DNA of 64,000 nt from Pegea sp. RAD2-039 (lineage: Eukaryota > Chordata > Thaliacea > Salpida > Salpidae): positions 372,001 through 436,000 of the forward strand of contig JAQGEQ010000041.1 in assembly GCA_034620365.1 (NCBI GenBank), read 5' to 3'. Positions 60,943 through 64,000 of the stretch are shown piece by piece (position 1 is the first letter of the stretch; each line of letters opens with the position of its first letter). Under the pieces are notes generated by a model that was not told the origin of the DNA, searched no databases, and worked only from the letters and a program-made list of their open reading frames with translations. The position numbers and the translations under genes are program-made.

Positions 60943-63920
60943 ATTTATATTTATTTCCATAAATGCGAAGGAGGTTGCCTGAAGAGAGCACCTCTCGGTA
61001 ACACACGTTCTCACAAATAATATTTATTAAGTTAGAAGTACCACATGGTATTTCAGTAGTCTTCAAAGCATATAACACTGAGCAATTACACAGAATGTTA
61101 ATAATATAAAAAAGGGAATCACAGTTTAGAAATGGCAGTGTTATAAAGGTTTAACTTCTGCTTGAACAACACGAGTGATTCTGACATGACAATATCTGAT
61201 GGCAGATTGTTCCATGTACTAATTATGTGGTATGAGAAAAAATTTTCTCTAATGTACCAGGTGATATGGGCTTGTTAAGATGTAATGTGTGTCGTCTGAG
61301 CTGATATAACTTGAGGGAAGGACTAATGGAAAAGAAATCATCAAACTGAAGGTCAATTAAATTGTGGATAATTTTTAAAATAAGAATTAAGTCGAATTCA
61401 ATCCTTCGAATTTCCAAAGTATCTAAATTGAAGAGACTGAGACGATGTTTATAACTATCATATTTAATATTAAGTTTCCTGCATACTAATCTCGTAAATG
61501 TTGCCTGAACAGATTCAATAGTTTTGATATCATCAACTTGATATGGTATACATGCACTAACATTGTATTAAAGAATTGGACGTACGTACAATTTAAAATT
61601 ATTGATTAAAAAGTATGGACCATTAGAATTAAAGGCCTTTTTAATAAGGTAGACAAGGTTGATTGATTTTGCAAAGATTTTGGAAACATAATTATGCCAT
61701 TTAAAGTCAGATGATATAGTAATGCCAAGGCTTAAGACCGAAGATACTCGTTGAATAATAAACCCATTGATGGAATATTGGTTCAAAGAATTTGCAGCTG
61801 GTTTACAACAGAAAGTTATTAGTTCAGACTTTGTGGGCTGGATTCTAAGCTGCCACTTCATAGACCAGTTTTCTACAGTGTGTAGTGCATTTTGAAGTTT
61901 TGAAGGATTACAAGATAATAGCTTGATATCATCTGCATACACAAACACTCTGACATCATCTACTGCTACTATTCTTCTGATAAGGTCTTCGATGAAAATT
62001 AAAAAGAGAAGGGGACTCAGAACGGAGCCCTGAAGAACACCACAAGTGATTTGAGTAAAGGAGATAAAGATCTTTCTACACGAGTGTGTTGGCTTCTACC
62101 TGATAAGTAATCTTCAATCCACTTTAAGATAAAGCTGTTGATTTTTAAATTTTGTAATACAATAATGAATTTGTTGTGTGGGACCAAATCAAACGCCTTA
62201 GCAAAATCGAGATATATGATGTCATAAGGAGTATTACTTTCATACTGGGCTGTAAGCTCATTAAAAAGAGTAAGAAGTTGATTCAGGAAAGATCTCCTCT
62301 TCACAAAGCCATGCTGGACATCAGATAATAAATGGTGCTCCATCGAATGACTGGCCATATGGTTGTGAATGCTATGTTCTTTAATTTTGCAGATAACTGA
62401 AGTCAGCGAAACTGGTCTGTAGTTAAGTGCGGTGTTTATGGAACCTTTTTTATGAATAGGAGTTTTATAAATAGCTTTTTTCCAAAATTGTGGAACTCTT
62501 TCTCGTATCAAAGTGATGTTAAAGAGTATCGATAAAGGCAATAATAAGAGGAAGTAGTTTTCTGAAAAACACAGCAGAGATGTGATCCAATCGTATGTTG
62601 TAAATTCCTTAAATATCTGGGCAAATGTAATTTTTTGTTGACTCGATAAAGAGTTATGAATTTCTCAATTGACTCTTTAACGATGTTAGTAAACCTTGAT
62701 TAAATAGTATTTATATGTGTCTTCGGTAGAGTTGAAAACATAAATCCAGTCAACACCTGATATAAACTTGTTAATACCATCATAATTTTCACGATAAAAA
62801 TTCCTTTTGCTTGAAGTTTTAAAATTCATGGAAAAAGTTTGACGGATCTTGAATTCAATCATGTTGTGATCGTATGTCGGAGACATCGTATTTTTTGATC
62901 AATGTAGATAATGTTCTGAGGGTTTAATATGATAAGAAGATTCAAAGTATTACCACTAATTTGGATTGGAAAAATAACCATCTGAGATGGGTTATTGGTA
63001 TCGAGGAAGCTTACAAAGGCATGACTTAAAATGGCTGAATTACGATTGTCGCTATTCAAGTTAAACAATTTTTCAATAACAGCCGAGTTCGGGTTATTCC
63101 AATCAATTTTACTAAAATTAAAATTTAGAATCTCAAAATTAATCTAAAATTAAAATCTATCTGATAATCTCAAATCCTGGACAACTAATGCCATCGATCT
63201 GAATTTTAGAGATCTTGGGTGCAAGCGATGTTTTATAAATTACGAAACACTGCCGCCTCTATCATACAGTCTGTCACAACGTAAAACACAAAAAAGATTA
63301 CCATCAGCCAGAGAAGAATCAGGGTACAACAGTTTCAACCAAGTTTTAGTGATAAAAATAAATGTAAAATCTTAAGAATGCAAAAGAGCTTTCAATTGGA
63401 AATTTTTGTTAATAATCGACCGCGCGTTGAAAAACATACCTAATGTAATAGAAGAACCGTCTTTTTCATGCTTATGAGATTTGATGATAGGCTTTTGTGA
63501 ATTGATATCTTGGGATAGAAGGATGGTATTCACAATTGTGTGCGGAGAGAGTTTGAAAAAAGTGTGGGTTTCGTGGTTATTTGCCACTTCCGTGTAAAAA
63601 AAACCTTGACAATTCTCAAGGCCCATGGTGAACCTCGAACTTTATATTTGAAATCAGTTGATTGTTCCTTCTGATTCCGGTTATACGCCTCTTTTAAAAG
63701 ACGCGTAATTTCTAAGCGATCATCTTCACACAAATCATGCGTTACTCTATTGTGCTCGAGTTTTTTGTCAAGTTAGTTTTTTCTTAGTTTATACAGTTTA
63801 GCAAGAAACTTCCGTTTGTCTCAACTTTCCTGAAAGGACACTTTATTCGGTTTTTGATGGCTTTTCGTTTCCAGTGTGGTCATTGGTATCTTTGGAACGT
63901 CCACAAAATCGAGGCCTTGA
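60943..63920 (-). mobile_element. Non-LTR retrotransposon (CR1/L2/Rex-like), longer degraded copy
   Basis: Same family as 45670-47535. On the minus strand, from its 5' side: a possible ORF1 C-terminus with the RGSPWALRIVKV segment (about 63530-63733); an endonuclease start with MFFNARSIINKN (63372-63470); an endonuclease C-terminal part including YDHNMIEFKI (62830-63070); reverse-transcriptase fingers and the YLDFAKAFD segment (62017-62541); then FVYADD and thumb (61568-61948) and the C-terminal part (61223-61417). Several frameshifts and stops break it. The 3' UTR ends near 60943 in 'catttatggaaataaata'. The 5' end may continue past 63920. It keeps the endonuclease region missing from the other copy, so it is the best template for the family's organisation. 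Confidence 0.88.
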
Positions 63921-64000
63921 GGCACATTTGATAAAAAAACTTACTATCATCATATTTATTAGTCTCACAGACATTAGGTTAGTTACATTGTTTTCTCTGT

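Noticed and set aside
1..64000. Search for CRISPR arrays, rRNA, tRNA genes, prokaryotic operons or a defence system
   Set aside because: No regularly spaced direct repeats, no complete tRNA cloverleaf with paired A and B boxes, and no rRNA segments were seen. The window is intron-bearing eukaryotic sequence.

Overview
This is an AT-rich stretch of a metazoan nuclear genome. Nearly every protein-coding gene is split by introns with GT..AG boundaries, several of them only 48-50 bp long. Recognisable genes are animal-type (dermatan sulfate epimerase-like, CYP4-like P450s, TAF4, LSM14), and there are non-LTR retrotransposons of the CR1/L2/Rex general type. I cannot name the phylum from the sequence. 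I rebuilt the gene models by hand from splice signals, reading-frame phase and family motifs. They are predictions, but the TAF4, LSM14, epimerase and kinase models each close in frame from first to last exon.

Layout. 1-3.1 kb: nothing recognised. 3.7-10.4 kb (+): an 11-exon epimerase/sulfotransferase gene of the DSEL type (about 1181 aa). 14.2-14.6 kb (+): a small unknown helical protein. 15.1-23.3 kb (+): a P450 tandem array with one near-complete 11-exon copy (19.3-22.6 kb), one internally deleted copy upstream and one tiny older relic. 23.3-32.9 kb: mostly gene-poor, with dispersed repeats, old LINE 3' ends and three weak orphan-exon candidates. 33.0-38.9 kb (-): a 12-exon Ser/Thr kinase (about 1048 aa) with a very long unidentified C-terminal region. 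42.2-43.1 kb (+): a two-exon, single-pass membrane protein. 45.7-48.6 kb: two LINE copies in opposite orientation. 50.1-55.1 kb (-): TAF4. 56.6-60.3 kb (+): LSM14. 60.9 kb to near the window end (-): a longer, degraded LINE copy.

The genes share no pathway or operon. The one regulatory arrangement I can support is the head-to-head pair TAF4/LSM14, whose 5' regions flank a CpG-bearing segment with a perfect NRF1-type palindrome at 55114-55125. The P450 array is the main recently changing part. Copies B and C are nearly identical, yet B has lost exons 1-3 and 7-8, and C has an exon 8/9 junction that does not stay open through the consensus splice sites. The most novel coding material is the roughly 700-residue C-terminal extension of the kinase.
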